Shown piece after piece: positions 24,032 through 34,962 of a stretch of DNA of 64,000 nt. The notes below the pieces were generated by a model that had not been told where the DNA came from, did no database searches, and worked only from the letters and a program-made list of their open reading frames with translations. The stretch lies in the NCBI GenBank assembly GCA_029204225.1, contig MU832241.1:17058-81057 (forward strand), in the 5' to 3' direction. Origin of the DNA: Diphasiastrum complanatum (taxonomy: Eukaryota > Streptophyta > Lycopodiopsida > Lycopodiales > Lycopodiaceae). The translations under genes and the position numbers were made by a program. Every line of letters starts with the position of its first letter. Position 1 is the stretch's first letter.

Positions 24032-24481
24032 TTTCTGTGGAGAATGGGGGCAGTAAATGCGCCCATCATCATCTTATCCAACAGAGCACAATACATGCAG
24101 GTCTGCAGGCAGACAGAGGGCGGATTTCCAGCGGTTTCCAAGCTTCAATATTTTTGAGTTTCCTTAAGTTTTAGAATTTAGAAGGTTTATGCCACAGGAA
24201 GCAATGAGCCCATAACATATGTTGGTTTTTACAAATTAATACTGCTCTACCAGCGTTTTACAGTTGCTATAGCTTTCATTTACTTGTTTCCAGCATAAGC
24301 ACTAGTGCTTCTCCTTTCCTGCTTGATAATGGGTTTTCTACAACTTTGCTTGGTCTTCCATCCTCTTGATAAGACCGATATGCATTTATGGCAAATATAG
24401 TAGCAACATAAATGCCATCATCATGTGAAGTTTCACGAGGGTAATATATCAAGCTTAGTTTTGTCTGGCATCATTTTGCTC

Positions 24482-24690
24482 GGGGCGAGACTTCCAATGA
24501 GAAGTGCACCACGACATTATGGTCCTTATCAAATCCTTAAGTGATTGAGCCTCATTACATATCAACTTCAGCTTCTTGTTGGGTCACATGCCTATGGTAT
24601 CTTTCATGTGAGCATGTTGCGTGCAACTATTGAGGATGACGCTCCTCACCAAACTATAAAGCAAGATTTACAGGGTTTTTGCTCACTGTG
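24482..24690 (+). pseudogene. Gypsy integrase C-terminal tail fragment
   Basis: The plus strand reads APRHYGPYQIL, a stop, then YQLQLLVGSHAYGIFHVSML and a DDAPHQTI end. This matches the well-known gypsy integrase tail pattern (P-Y-GP-F/Y-x-I ... FHVS-L-). Only about 65 codons remain. It is the sole trace of a plus-strand gypsy element here. It could be the far end of the element whose plus-strand LTR and PBS lie at 18990-19805, but they are not contiguous. Confidence 0.75.
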
Positions 24691-24699
24691 CTTGAAAAA

Positions 24700-25350
24700 C
24701 AGCCGTTATGCTGCCAAAATTTTCCAAAAAACCTAGTTTTGTAGGTTATGACTACTACTGTAGCAAATAGTCATCAAATATGAACCCAACCATCCTCCAA
24801 AATGGCTGTACAGGCTCCTAACCCTGCAAACAAACTGTTAGTTTGCCAGAAAATGAAGCATAAGCCTGTGATTCCACAGTAAGTAGCCATGCAAACTTGT
24901 CAAACATCACCAACACTCAACAACCAACAGATTAGAGTATTTTTGTTTCTATTCCAGCCTATTTCCGCCGTTTTAAAACCAAACCGGCTTCCAAACAGGC
25001 AATAGACAACATTCAAAATACAATAACCATTTTTTTGAGAAGAACAAAAAACTGTAGGAAAAAATCCAGTAACCAATAAAATAACTGTTGCTTTCACAAA
25101 AATGGTAATCATAGAGTAATTAGCAACAACAGAATTGACACAGAATTCCTTCCAAGAAACTAATTTGAAAAGCACCAAAACGAACCAATTGTGAGTCTGG
25201 TAGTGCACTTACCACACAATCGATTGCAATTCAAAAATTATTTCCAACGGGAAGAGAATCCCACAATTCCACCGTTTGTTGCTCACTCTGTCAGATTTTT
25301 GAGAAAACGTCGAGATTTCTACTCAGCACTTTCGATGGTAAATCCTGCTT
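24700..25350. other. Stretch with no recognised gene
   Basis: No coding domain found. On the minus strand it follows a Copia-type primer site at 25352-25368, so it may be leader of a short or deleted Copia/TRIM-like element. This is inference only. Confidence 0.35.
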
Positions 25351-25351
25351 A

Positions 25352-25368
25352 GATTGGCTCTGATACCA
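25352..25368 (-). other. Copia-type primer binding site
   Basis: The minus strand reads TTGGTATCAGAGCCAA after GGACTTTATA. This is complementary to the initiator tRNA 3' end. It implies an LTR end on the higher-coordinate side, near 25369-25490, but no second LTR is visible. Confidence 0.6.
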
Positions 25369-25439
25369 ATATAAAGTCCTCACAATAGGATTCTAGTCTA
25401 AGCATACCATAACAAGCAACAACACAAGGGAACAGGTGG

Positions 25440-26470
25440 TGGATAAACCAACCCAACCAAATCTAGATCGAACGGATCTAGCCCCCAAGCTTCTCTGATT
25501 AGTTTAAATATTGTTGCATATGCTTCCCTGCTAATACCTGCAAAATCACAAGCACCCTAAACTATAGTCTTGTCTAAATTTTTTTGAATGTCCACCATCA
25601 AAGACTCTGTTATTTTACACTTTACATTTGAACTCCTATTGTTCATCATGATACGCTCAGTGGATTTGCCTGTCAATATTGTGTCCAATGACATTCCTAG
25701 TGAAGCAGTGTCTTTAATATTCTGAGGAGCTACTAATGCAGATCTACAGAAAAATAGATAGTTAACAGAATATCACCATAGCTAAAATTAAATCCAAATG
25801 TCATTGAAAAACCTACAAAACTCAGAATATGCTTACTTGAATGCACGAATCCTTCTATTTTGATAACCTCCTTTTGAAAGCATTTGAATATCCTTGCAAC
25901 TTTGTCGCTTTCGCTTCTTACTTTCAGCCTTCTTCTTTGCCAATTCCACATCCTTCAATAATTGTAAGTTCTCAATACGAATAGATTGTAAGATTGATTG
26001 CATTTGCTCTACTTATGATTTGATATTGATCGTTATTTTCTATAATTATTCATTAATTTTTTTAAGTTGTTCATTTTCTTCTAACGTCTTTTGGAGATGA
26101 CAATCTCTATTCTAACAATAAGAGGATATCCGAATTAACTCACCTTCTAAAAAGTGAACTTTATTCATATAAAGTTGTTTTCCATGGTTCTGCAATCTTT
26201 CACAATATCCTAGTAATCCACTATGCCCATTGCATATCCATGTAACTAAATGAGTTATTGAGGAGAATGTGGGATGTGTCAAAGTGCTTGGATCTTGTGG
26301 ATATAATGTTCCATCTATCCGCAAATCCAAGTTTTTCTTTCCTTCTGCCTTGTAACGAGAACGATCCTCAGCAGATATTTGAATTCCTTTGCCTCCTCTT
26401 CTCTACAAAGGTGCCAAATCAATAGGGATATCCAGATGCAGATGATACAATGTCATCATAAAAAAAAACA
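25440..26470 (-). pseudogene. Broken multi-exon gene, unknown family (minus strand)
   Basis: Reading on the minus strand, a nearly continuous frame from about 26440 to 25838 gives LHLDIPIDLAPL, RRGGKGIQISAEDRSRYKAE, LDLRIDGTLYPQDPSTLTHP, HLVTWICNGHSGLLGYCERL and a coiled-coil-like LQKTLEENEQLKKINE, ending IENLQLLKDVELAKKKAESK and QNRRIRAFK. Stops at several points show decay. A donor AAG/gtaagc lies at about 25837. An acceptor ctgtag lies near 25745, followed by ALVAPQNIKDTASLGMSLDT and KITESLMVDIQKNLDKTIV. A further acceptor precedes GISREAYATIFKLIREAWG near 25510. I do not recognise the protein. Exon structure, Lys-rich coiled coil and lack of RT domains suggest a host gene copy or a DNA-transposon protein. 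Confidence 0.6.
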
Positions 26471-26594
26471 ATAGAGTAATCAGTTGCATCAAAGTACTAT
26501 GACCAGATTCTATGAAGCAAAACAAAATACTCATCTTTGATTATATTATATACTCTGTACGATCAATCCAATCTCCATGCTTGTATGCTTGATT

Positions 26595-26799
26595 CAAATT
26601 TGGAAATGCCGCTCATTTTTTCATTCCAGTTGGTAGTTGGCACTCATATTTCCATTCCAATGTGATGATGGCGTTCATAATTGGAGATGGCACCCATATT
26701 TCCATTATTGTGAAAGGAATGCATATGTAAACATTTTGCTATTTTTTCTGATTTGAATTTGGGGATGGCGGTCATATTCTAGATCCAGTGAAAATATTG

Positions 26800-26800
<1 letters not shown>
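26595..26800. repeat. Degenerate short tandem repeat, about 30 bp period
   Basis: Several diverged units with cores like ATGGCGNTCATATTTCCAT and TGGCACTCATATTTCCATTC repeat across about 200 bp. Units are too diverged for an exact count (about six). Confidence 0.5.
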
Positions 26801-27961
<1,161 letters not shown>

Positions 27962-28444
27962 CCGATGGCCAGCTGTCCCACAACAGAAGTAATTATTAAG
28001 CAATTATTAGAAATACACACCTTCAAATCTATTACAAACATTGATAGTCACTTCAGCTCTAGTGGACCCACTTGAGAATGTTTAACAATAAACTTTTTTT
28101 GTGTGTATTTCTACCCAAAAAAGGTGGTATCCTTGACAGTCCATGTTGTGCCACCAAACCGTGCATTTAGCCATCCCTTGCTTTGGCACGAGCTAGCGGT
28201 TTTAGCGAGCTTCAAGTGTAGACTTTATTGATTTAATTTTGTCCCATTTTTGTAGGTTGAACGGATGGAAAAGCAACCAAAAGGCTCTCATGTAATAGTT
28301 CATTGAAAGGATATGAGTAGTCTTTGTCTTTGCTATTTTTTCTTTCACCATTAGAATATGCTCTAGACTCTACGAGGAACTGAATCAGGGCAGATTGGTT
28401 GTCTTTTGTTTGTTGTCTCGTCGAAGATGGGATTGGCCATAAAG

Positions 28445-28560
28445 TAATGTGAGAAATTGTCAAAAAATTGGCAAATCTAGCTTGATCAAAACCATGTAAA
28501 TGTACATAGGTGGGTCCCACACGTGTAAATCCTTGTTGGCAGGTGTGAGGCGAGGTCGAA
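28445..28560 (+). repeat. Fragment of Copia LTR family D
   Basis: The sequence AATTGTCAAAAAATTGGC, then CTAGCTTGATCAAAACCATG, and CCCACACGTGT matches the start of the LTR at 34963 (ATTGGCAAATTTAGCTTG, then a CACACATGTG word). Similarity fades after about 110 bp. Confidence 0.65.
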
Positions 28561-28569
28561 GTAGTTTAG

Positions 28570-29290
28570 ATCTCATTAATAGGGTTAGTTAGGCTTGTAA
28601 TTCAATGCCAACATAAGATTTTTAGTAATTTTTTCATTCTACTAATGTTTAGGTCGTACATATCATTATGCACAGTTTCTTGAAACTTTAATATTGCTTT
28701 TGATCACTGCGCACATATTTGATACATACAATTAATTTGGTGTTTTTTTGTGTTAATATAACGTTAACACAATGTCTTTAGCTTCATGTAGATTTGATCC
28801 AGATATCGTGCTCTCTTCATTTCTTGACGATTTTGGTATTATCGAAGTTAGGGAGTATTTCATATCGTTGTTTCATCCTTTTCTTCATCTTTTTGCTACA
28901 GCTCGTTAAAATAGACACGTATTTTTTGAGCCTTATAAGATATTCAAAAGTTTTGTTACATTGCCCTTGCAAACATTTGAGAACATGACTTTTATGCATT
29001 ACACTGATATTGTCAAGCATGTTGAAATTCAATTGAAAAATAGATTGGATCGATTATATACATAACTTTATTGCCGCAAGAAGTGTAGATTAGTTGAATA
29101 TCAATCAACATTTATATTATATTTGATTATATTGATCCCAGATGAAGTGGATTGCTCAAGCTCCATGCAGACTTAACCTCCCTCCTCTTCACGAGATTAG
29201 AAGATCAAGGATATAGTCAAGTTTCTTGAAGAAACTGACATAAAATATGACAATATTATAGAATAATCAATCTACATTGTAGGAGAGACC
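28570..29290. other. AT-rich stretch with no recognised gene
   Basis: No recognised domain. It lies directly upstream of the methyltransferase-like pseudogene and may hold its lost 5' exons, but I cannot support any. Confidence 0.35.
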
Positions 29291-29299
29291 GAAAGTGTT

Positions 29300-31642
29300 A
29301 TGGATGAATCAAATGAAATTCCTTCTCAATCCTTTTTCTATTTACCTAAATATTGCATAGATAATGATAGTTATCACACTATACCTAACTTGTGTGATTT
29401 TTTTTATTATCGTGAAGATTTAACCAAAACATTAGGTGAGTTTTCTGACATTCTTGATTTTGAGTATGATGACATTGTTCCTGGAGTAGATGATGATACA
29501 CTTTGTCCAAAAGAGTGCTTGCAACAGTCTTTGTCGAAGACCCATGAGCATCAAAAAAATATTTCCTCAAAGGATGAGTTCATTGCTTTCCAGACCCAAC
29601 TTGGTTTTGGGCCTCGAAAAATATATTAACCAAAAAAGTTAAGCTCGCAAAAGGGTAATAGAATAGACCACCCCAAATCAATTGAAGCAGATACCGTTGA
29701 ATGTGTGAGTTCTTTTATTTTTTTATGCATGTAACTAATTTTGCATATTGTTTATATTCATCGTAAGAACTAACATTTTAAATTTCATATTTTTAGGAGG
29801 TCGTTCTTATTGACGAATTTGCCATTTGACAAGGTGCCTATCGAACATACTCAAGCAAATTTAACAAGGACAACGGCCTTGGAAATTATCTCAAATTTTT
29901 TAAAAACCATGAGATTTGTAATGCATGTTCGAAGTTCAGTGCTCAAGACGAAACAATTATCATGGCAATAAAGGCATTGTCTCATTACTTAGGTGGTCAT
30001 AAGTTCATTAAATCACACAAAATACTTTTTGTTAAATGCTCAATTACACTCAAGATTTTAGGTTATGGACTCGAGAATACTATTCTCTAATCTACAACTT
30101 ACATAGAATTATGTCGAGAAAAAAAAATGCTCATCTTTTGGATCCATTTGCAAGAAGGGAATTCCTCCATGACAACAAAATGCAACTGGTATTAGAAAAA
30201 GAAGAAAAAAAAGATGGCAAGGAGATATAGATATATTCAATTAGTTGGGAATGTATTTTTCCAAAACAAATTACAAATATAAAGTACAATGTTGTGTCTG
30301 TCAATCTACCTTCCTTGATGTATAAATTTGCATGCCTTTCTGAACTTGATATAATTTGTAGATTTTGTTTGATGTGTGTATTTCTAATGTCCTTACTTAT
30401 ATTTTAGACTATTATTTTTAAGATCATCATTCATGCTTAGCATAGCATAAGTTCATGTCACTAGTAACAAAATTTAATATTTGAAAGACTCATGCCTAGC
30501 ATAAGTGGATTTCTAAAGTCCTCAAATATATATGAATTATTCTTTTTAAGATTTTTATTTATGCTCATCATTAGTAGGTAGCTTAACATTTGATAGACCC
30601 ATGCTTAGCATAAGTGTAATTCTATTTTTCACAGAGTTTCGAAGATAAAAAAAATTGGGCAACTTCTTGAACAGTTTAGAACCCACTTTCAAAAAGCCAA
30701 GGTTGAGAAAAAACCAAGAGAATCTCAATAGACTTGAGACTCAAGCATTGATGATGATCCCAAGGAAACGTTTGTTCCCCAGTCGGTTGATGATCCTCCT
30801 TGCTTTTACACAATACAACAAGGTAATGATGATGCCAGAGAGATCTCCAAGTTTGTAAAGAGAAGACTTTACAACCTCTGCATCGCTGATATTCGATACG
30901 GGTTCAAGCTTGTGGGCTCATTGATCGCCCGTTTAAATACATAGAAGTCAAAGACGTTGTTTTTGGTTTCTTGGCGATCACTACAGCTCCTCTTTGGAGG
31001 ATAGCACAAAATTTCATTCCAGCTGGCAACAAATAGCTGTCCACAAGGCCTATTGGAAGTCTGCGATGCAGGGATAGAGAAGGCCATTTGGTAAGTATTG
31101 ATTGTAACCAAACACGTACATTTACAAGTCATTTTAATATTTTTAAGAGATTCTGTTTTGCACTACAACACTGTAGGGAACACATATTTTGAAAATCATT
31201 TTGATTATCTTATGATTGGTTCTGTGGCTTGTCCATATCAAAAGCCACAACAACTTGTAAAATTGGAATGTTTTTCTGTGACTTGGATTTTAGATTTATT
31301 TAGTGGTAGTGGCACGACTAGTGCATGTGTTCTCAAAAAGAATTAGATGAGAGTTTAGCAAGTTTTGTTAACATGAGGTTAGCTGGTATCTCAGTTTTGC
31401 ATGATGAGTTTCAAGAGGTGGGTAAGTTGGGCCCCTCTGAAGACGGTATTGCTCCATTTGTTAAGGAGCCTCAACCATGTCAGTGGTGTTGTTGGTGATG
31501 AAGGAGATCTGGCCGAGGTGGTTGAACAAAGATATAATGTAATTGAAGAAGTTGTTATTTAGGATGGGACAACTCCTCCAACAGATACAGGGGTTGGAAG
31601 GGCTGCTTCTCCAGATCCAAATGATTTGATTGAGAATTTTTG
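29300..31642 (+). pseudogene. Broken multi-exon gene with N4/N6 amino-DNA methyltransferase motifs
   Basis: Coding text survives in pieces. Exon 1 (29300 to about 29707) is acidic (ILDFEYDDIVPGVDDDTLCP) with one in-frame TAA at 29627. A donor near 29707 and an acceptor tttttag near 29796 lead to QGAYRTYSSKFNKDNGLGNY, LKFFKNHEICNACSKFSAQD and SHYLGGHKFIKSHKILFVKC, then a frame change near 30080. A further piece (about 30640-31090) reads KETFVPQSVDDPPCFYTIQQ and KRRLYNLCIADIRYGFKLV, ending at donor ATTTG/gtaagt. After acceptor ctgtag (31178) come ENHFDYLMIGSVACPYQKPQ and the key WILDLFSGSGTTSACVLKK, then ELDESLASFVNMRLAG and an acidic tail to LIENF. The QKP then D-x-F-x-GSGTT order matches the C-terminal half of bacterial-type N4/N6 DNA methylases, where FxGxG binds AdoMet. 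The DPPCF word could be a worn catalytic (D/N/S)PP(Y/F), but this is uncertain. Stops and frameshifts make it a pseudogene. Confidence 0.6.
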
Positions 31643-31649
31643 ACTATTT

Positions 31650-32110
31650 GAGAATTTTTGACTATACGTTATTAAAAACATTCAACAAAATTTTAATTTT
31701 AAAGAATCTCTTTTATTCAAAAGATTGTTGTATTTATGTAAAAAATGTTTATCTCCTAGGTTGTTTTGATTATACTTTTGAAATGATTTTATTGTTGAAT
31801 AATATTTGTTAGAAATTAAGCATATATTTCTGAATTTTAGATTTCATTGTTAAAATACAAATATCAAATTACAAACAGGTTATCAAATTTATATTAAAAT
31901 GTTTTTTGTTGAATTTTTTTAGAAAAAAATCTATTTTTTGAAATTTTACAACCACTTACTTAATTTAACAACTATTTTTCATAATAACAAATTGCACACA
32001 AATAATGTTTTTATGTTTTGAGCCATTTCAATGTAAAATTTTAATTCACGTTCTTAATTACTTTTGTTGTTCACTTTAGATAGCCAATATTGTGACAAAC
32101 TCAATGGCTC
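31650..32110. other. Very AT-rich spacer with no gene
   Basis: Runs of A and T with no domain. It separates the methyltransferase-like pseudogene from the NmrA-like gene. Confidence 0.5.
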
Positions 32111-32118
32111 TACTTAAT

Positions 32119-32262
32119 TTTGTGCACTCCCTGCACCAACGTTAATAAATGCACTAGTGCAATCATCACCATTGCAATCTTTCATATAAAATTTTCCTTA
32201 GTTTTTAGTTGTTTTTAGTCATAGATGCGCTCCCTAACATGGTGGAGGGAGTGCACAAAGTA
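32119..32262. mobile_element. MITE-like element with TTTGTGCACTCCCT inverted ends
   Basis: The plus strand has TTTGTGCACTCCCT at about 32121-32134 and its exact complement AGGGAGTGCACAAA near 32247-32260, giving 14 bp terminal inverted repeats around about 140 bp without coding capacity. The inner end also pairs CTCCCT with AGGGAG. The right end has been tandemly duplicated. No target duplication could be confirmed. Confidence 0.55.
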
Positions 32263-32301
32263 ACGCTCCCTAACATGGTGGAGGGAGTGCACAAAGTAAC
32301 G
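32227..32301. repeat. Two-copy 37 bp tandem repeat
   Basis: Two nearly identical units read CGCTCCCTAACATGGTGG then AGGGAGTGCACAAAGTAA. Each unit can fold on CTCCCT/AGGGAG. They lie at the right end of the MITE-like element, upstream of the NmrA-like gene. Confidence 0.9.
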
Positions 32302-32365
32302 GCAATTCCCAAACATGGGCCTACTACATAAGTTCATTGAACCACCACTTTTTATCACACCCATG

Positions 32366-32378
32366 ATACTATATAGGT
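32366..32378 (+). promoter_or_regulatory. Possible TATA box of the NmrA-like gene
   Basis: ATACTATATAGG lies about 670 bp upstream of the ATG. It is the best TATA-like word before the putative 5' UTR intron. Without transcript data it is a candidate only. Confidence 0.35.
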
Positions 32379-32631
32379 TCATTGAATCAAACCCGAATAC
32401 ACGGATTCATTGAATCAAACCCTTCTTCAGCACCACAACATAAACCATTCATTGCTCTTATCCTCACCCACCACCCATCATATTCAAGCTGCTTCTTATT
32501 CACCCAACTCTTCACTTTGTGCCATCTTCATCTAATAATTCATGCCCAGCCACAAACATCCACTAGTTTTGTAACTGATATAATAACATCGGCACTATGT
32601 TTCCTTCCTCTTCCTCCTCGCTCTTCCTTCT

Positions 32632-32712
32632 GTAAGGTTGAAAAAGTTCTTGGTGAATGATTTTATTTAAAGTTGTTACTTGTATGTTTGTATGTTCGTA
32701 TGTTTCTTGCAG
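32632..32712 (+). other. Candidate 81 bp 5' UTR intron of the NmrA-like gene
   Basis: A good donor (TCT/gtaagg at 32632) and acceptor (tttcttgcag ending at 32712) enclose T-rich sequence. Both match plant intron consensus. It would lie in the leader of the gene whose ATG is at 33042. Confidence 0.45.
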
Positions 32713-32739
32713 CACAAACACACACTGGGCCATACATAT

Positions 32740-32965
32740 TTTAGTAGCAGAAGCTGAACAATACAGTCGCATATGCACAATTGGTATTAGAAAGCTAATC
32801 AAGACAGTTGCTGCACAATTGGTAGCAGAAGCTGATCAATGCAGACGCATACACACAATTACTAGCAGAGGCTGATCAAGAGAACGCAGAGCCAGCGGCA
32901 GAAGCTGATCAATACAGTTTCATACGCACAATTGGTAGCAGAAGTTCATCAATACAGTCGCCTTC
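32740..32965 (+). repeat. Minisatellite upstream of the NmrA-like gene
   Basis: About six units of 34-40 bp have the consensus GTAGCAGAAGCTGATCAATA then CAGTCGCATACGCACAATTG. The units differ by several bases. The core AGCTGATCAA is also the core of the downstream repeat at 33946-34095. The array probably sits in the 5' leader. Confidence 0.85.
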
Positions 32966-33041
32966 TCTGTGGCTTGTCTCATCAACACACTGCATAGAAC
33001 TGCCCCACACAGCCGCTGGGGTGCTACTGATCTACCGCATC

Positions 33042-33920
33042 ATGGCTGATGAGAAACCCGTCATTCTGATCACCAGCGGCACCAGCAAAACTGGCTGTGA
33101 GGTGGCCAAGCAGCTCCTGGCTACAGGCAACTACACTGTCCGGGTGGGTTCTCGTGATCCTGGCAAGCTCTCTCCACTCGCTGCCCGAGGAGCGGAAGCT
33201 GTGCTACTAGATTCGACTCCATCCACTGCCAGTGCTGCTTTCACTGGTGTAGACGCTGCGTACGTCGTGCTGCCTAGTATTGTGGGTGGTGTCGAAAGAG
33301 TGCTTTTAGACAACTTTCTAAGTGCAGCAAAGCAGACAGGCGTCAAACATATCGTCTATCTCTCGGCGATCGAACCCAAAGATAGCACCGTGCACCAGCA
33401 CCACCATTACGAGCAGTTGCTGATTGAGAGCGGTCTGCCTTTTACCATCCTCCGACCGACCTTCTTTCATGAGAATGTCATTAAACATCACGCGGCATCT
33501 ATCAAGAAGGATGGAGTGTTCAGAACCAGTGCTGGAGATGGTGTGTATACCAGCGTCGCTGTGCAAGATGTTGCTGCTGTGGCTGTTGCTGCCCTGGCTG
33601 ATCCTGTCAAGCACAGAGACCACATCTACACACTGACAACAGAGGCGGTGACGGAGAGACAATTGGCAGAGAAGCTCAGCAGGGCGCTAGGCAAACAGGT
33701 CACACACGTCAACCTGACCCCGGAGGAGCACTTGGAGCTCCTCACACAGAATTGTGCCGGCACTCAGAGTGCAACCTTCGCTGCTGCTATGGTGGATCTG
33801 AACAAGAAGAAGCGTGAGAGCAGAACGAGTGCCGTAGATCCAGCGCTGGAGCTGGTGCTCGGTCACAAGGGGATCTCATTGGAGCAATTCTTTACAGATA
33901 ACGCTAGTGCGTTCGATTAG
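33042..33920 (+). CDS. NmrA-like NAD(P)-binding protein (atypical SDR), intact
   Basis: This is an uninterrupted 292-residue frame, starting MADEKPVILITSGTSKTGCE. The in-frame codon at 33021 is GTG, so the ATG at 33042 is taken as start. The N-terminus is a Rossmann fold: beta strand VILIT, then the loop SGTSKTG where the usual GATGxxG of this family is altered, and VRVGSRDPGKL with Arg suited to the NADP phosphate. HIVYLSAIEP, then LLIESGLPFTILRPTFFHEN and VAVQDVAAVAVAALAD follow, as in NmrA/TMR/QOR2-like atypical short-chain dehydrogenases. The classical YxxxK catalytic pair is not seen, and HHHYEQLL stands in its place. Length fits the family (about 280-300). Such proteins act as NAD(P)-dependent reductases or redox sensors; the substrate cannot be told. 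There is no signal peptide or membrane segment, so it is probably cytosolic. The coding DNA is visibly GC-richer than its AT-rich surroundings and has no intron, which may reflect horizontal transfer, retrocopying or simply a conserved gene. Confidence 0.88.
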   Translation: MADEKPVILITSGTSKTGCEVAKQLLATGNYTVRVGSRDPGKLSPLAARGAEAVLLDSTPSTASAAFTGVDAAYVVLPSIVGGVERVLLDNFLSAAKQTGVKHIVYLSAIEPKDSTVHQHHHYEQLLIESGLPFTILRPTFFHENVIKHHAASIKKDGVFRTSAGDGVYTSVAVQDVAAVAVAALADPVKHRDHIYTLTTEAVTERQLAEKLSRALGKQVTHVNLTPEEHLELLTQNCAGTQSATFAAAMVDLNKKKRESRTSAVDPALELVLGHKGISLEQFFTDNASAFD

Positions 33921-33945
33921 TGAGGCAAGCCCATCAGAAGATGAA

Positions 33946-34100
33946 AAATACTTCCAGCTGATCAAAGCAATTTGGTGCCCCGTACTGATGTTATCTACTT
34001 CCAGCTGATCAAAAGGACTCGGAGCCCATCACAGGATGTTGTATATCTCCAGCTGATCAAACCAATTTGGAACCCATCACAGGACGGTTATATACTTCCT
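33946..34100 (+). repeat. Minisatellite downstream of the NmrA-like gene
   Basis: Three units of about 50-60 bp share ACTTCCAGCTGATCAAA, AATTTGG and CCCATCACAGGATG. They lie just after the stop codon, probably in the 3' UTR. The core AGCTGATCAA is shared with the upstream array at 32740-32965. Confidence 0.85.
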
Positions 34101-34189
34101 GGTGAAGGATGAACTTCAAGACCCCTTCAACCTGTCAAACGCAGCCTTCAGCCGCAACCTGACAGCGACATGCGACATACAGAGCACTC

Positions 34190-34567
34190 TGTTAAATAAC
34201 CCCTGGTTAGCACAAAACAATGTATTATAAGAAACATTGCAAGATAGTTAGGAAGGATACAAATACCTGATAGGCGTCAGACAGAATGTGAGAGATAAAA
34301 AGTATAGGAGATGATTAAGTGCTCAGAGAAGCACCTTATTGTGTATGCCTTTCAAAGCTTATATGCTATTCAGTCCATCTATCTTCAACGAATCTGTTAG
34401 TCATACTGCTATGATGTTGTGCTGTTCTCTGTGAGTGTCAGGTTGTATCGTTTGCAGTTTTGTTTGCTATTTCTCTATGCAGGTTAGGTGACTCACACAG
34501 AAATCTGTGTCTGAGACTAACTCAGAATATCAGAAGACCAGCTTCCGCTCAATCATACATTGCAACA
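34190..34567 (+). repeat. Copia LTR (family H), 378 bp
   Basis: It starts TGTTAAATAACC and ends ACATTGCAACA, with TG...CA ends, and is followed after one base by the primer site TGGTATCAGAGC (34569-34580). It lies about 270 bp downstream of the NmrA-like stop codon. Confidence 0.75.
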
Positions 34568-34568
34568 G

Positions 34569-34580
34569 TGGTATCAGAGC
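34569..34580 (+). other. Primer binding site of Copia H
   Basis: TGGTATCAGAGC, complementary to the initiator tRNA 3' end, one base after the LTR end. Confidence 0.9.
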
Positions 34581-34614
34581 AGTTTCAAACTCAGAGTCAA
34601 CCAAATAGCAAGGT

Positions 34615-34955
34615 ATGGCAACAAACCTGCAACATAAGGTTGTCATAACATTTGATGGATTAAACTATCGAATCTGGAAGCACAAGACGAAGATGCTTCT
34701 CAGGGGAGAGGGATTATGGAATGTGGTGGAAGGAGCTAAAATCAGCTGATGTTGCAGAATGGGACAAGAAAAATGATCGTGCTATGGCATTAATCACTCT
34801 GTAATGATGATCACAAAAAATTTCCAAACCAGCCATGAAATTTGGCAAGATACACTATAAAAAGAAAGGTCACTATGCTTATGAGTGTTGGTATAATCCC
34901 AAGGGCAAATCCAAAGGTGACAAAGTCAACATAGCTGAATCATTTAACGAGAAGG
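34615..34955 (+). pseudogene. Copia H gag remnant
   Basis: It starts MATNLQHKVVITFDGLNYRI and continues WKHKTKMLLRGEGLWNVVEG, then SADVAEWDKKNDRAMALITL after a frame change. It ends KKKGHYAYECWYNPKGKSKG, the second half of a zinc knuckle, then NIAESFNEKEE. Much of gag and all of pol are missing. The sequence passes directly into the LTR of family D at 34963. Confidence 0.75.
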
Positions 34956-34962
34956 AGGAGAA

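Noticed and set aside
24545-24736. Small independent gene at 24545
   Set aside because: The text YQLQLLVGSHAYGIFHVSML is a gypsy integrase tail, and reading upstream through a stop restores GPYQIL.
32382-32660. 92-codon frame upstream of the NmrA-like gene
   Set aside because: No domain. It runs into the candidate leader intron and is more likely 5' UTR.
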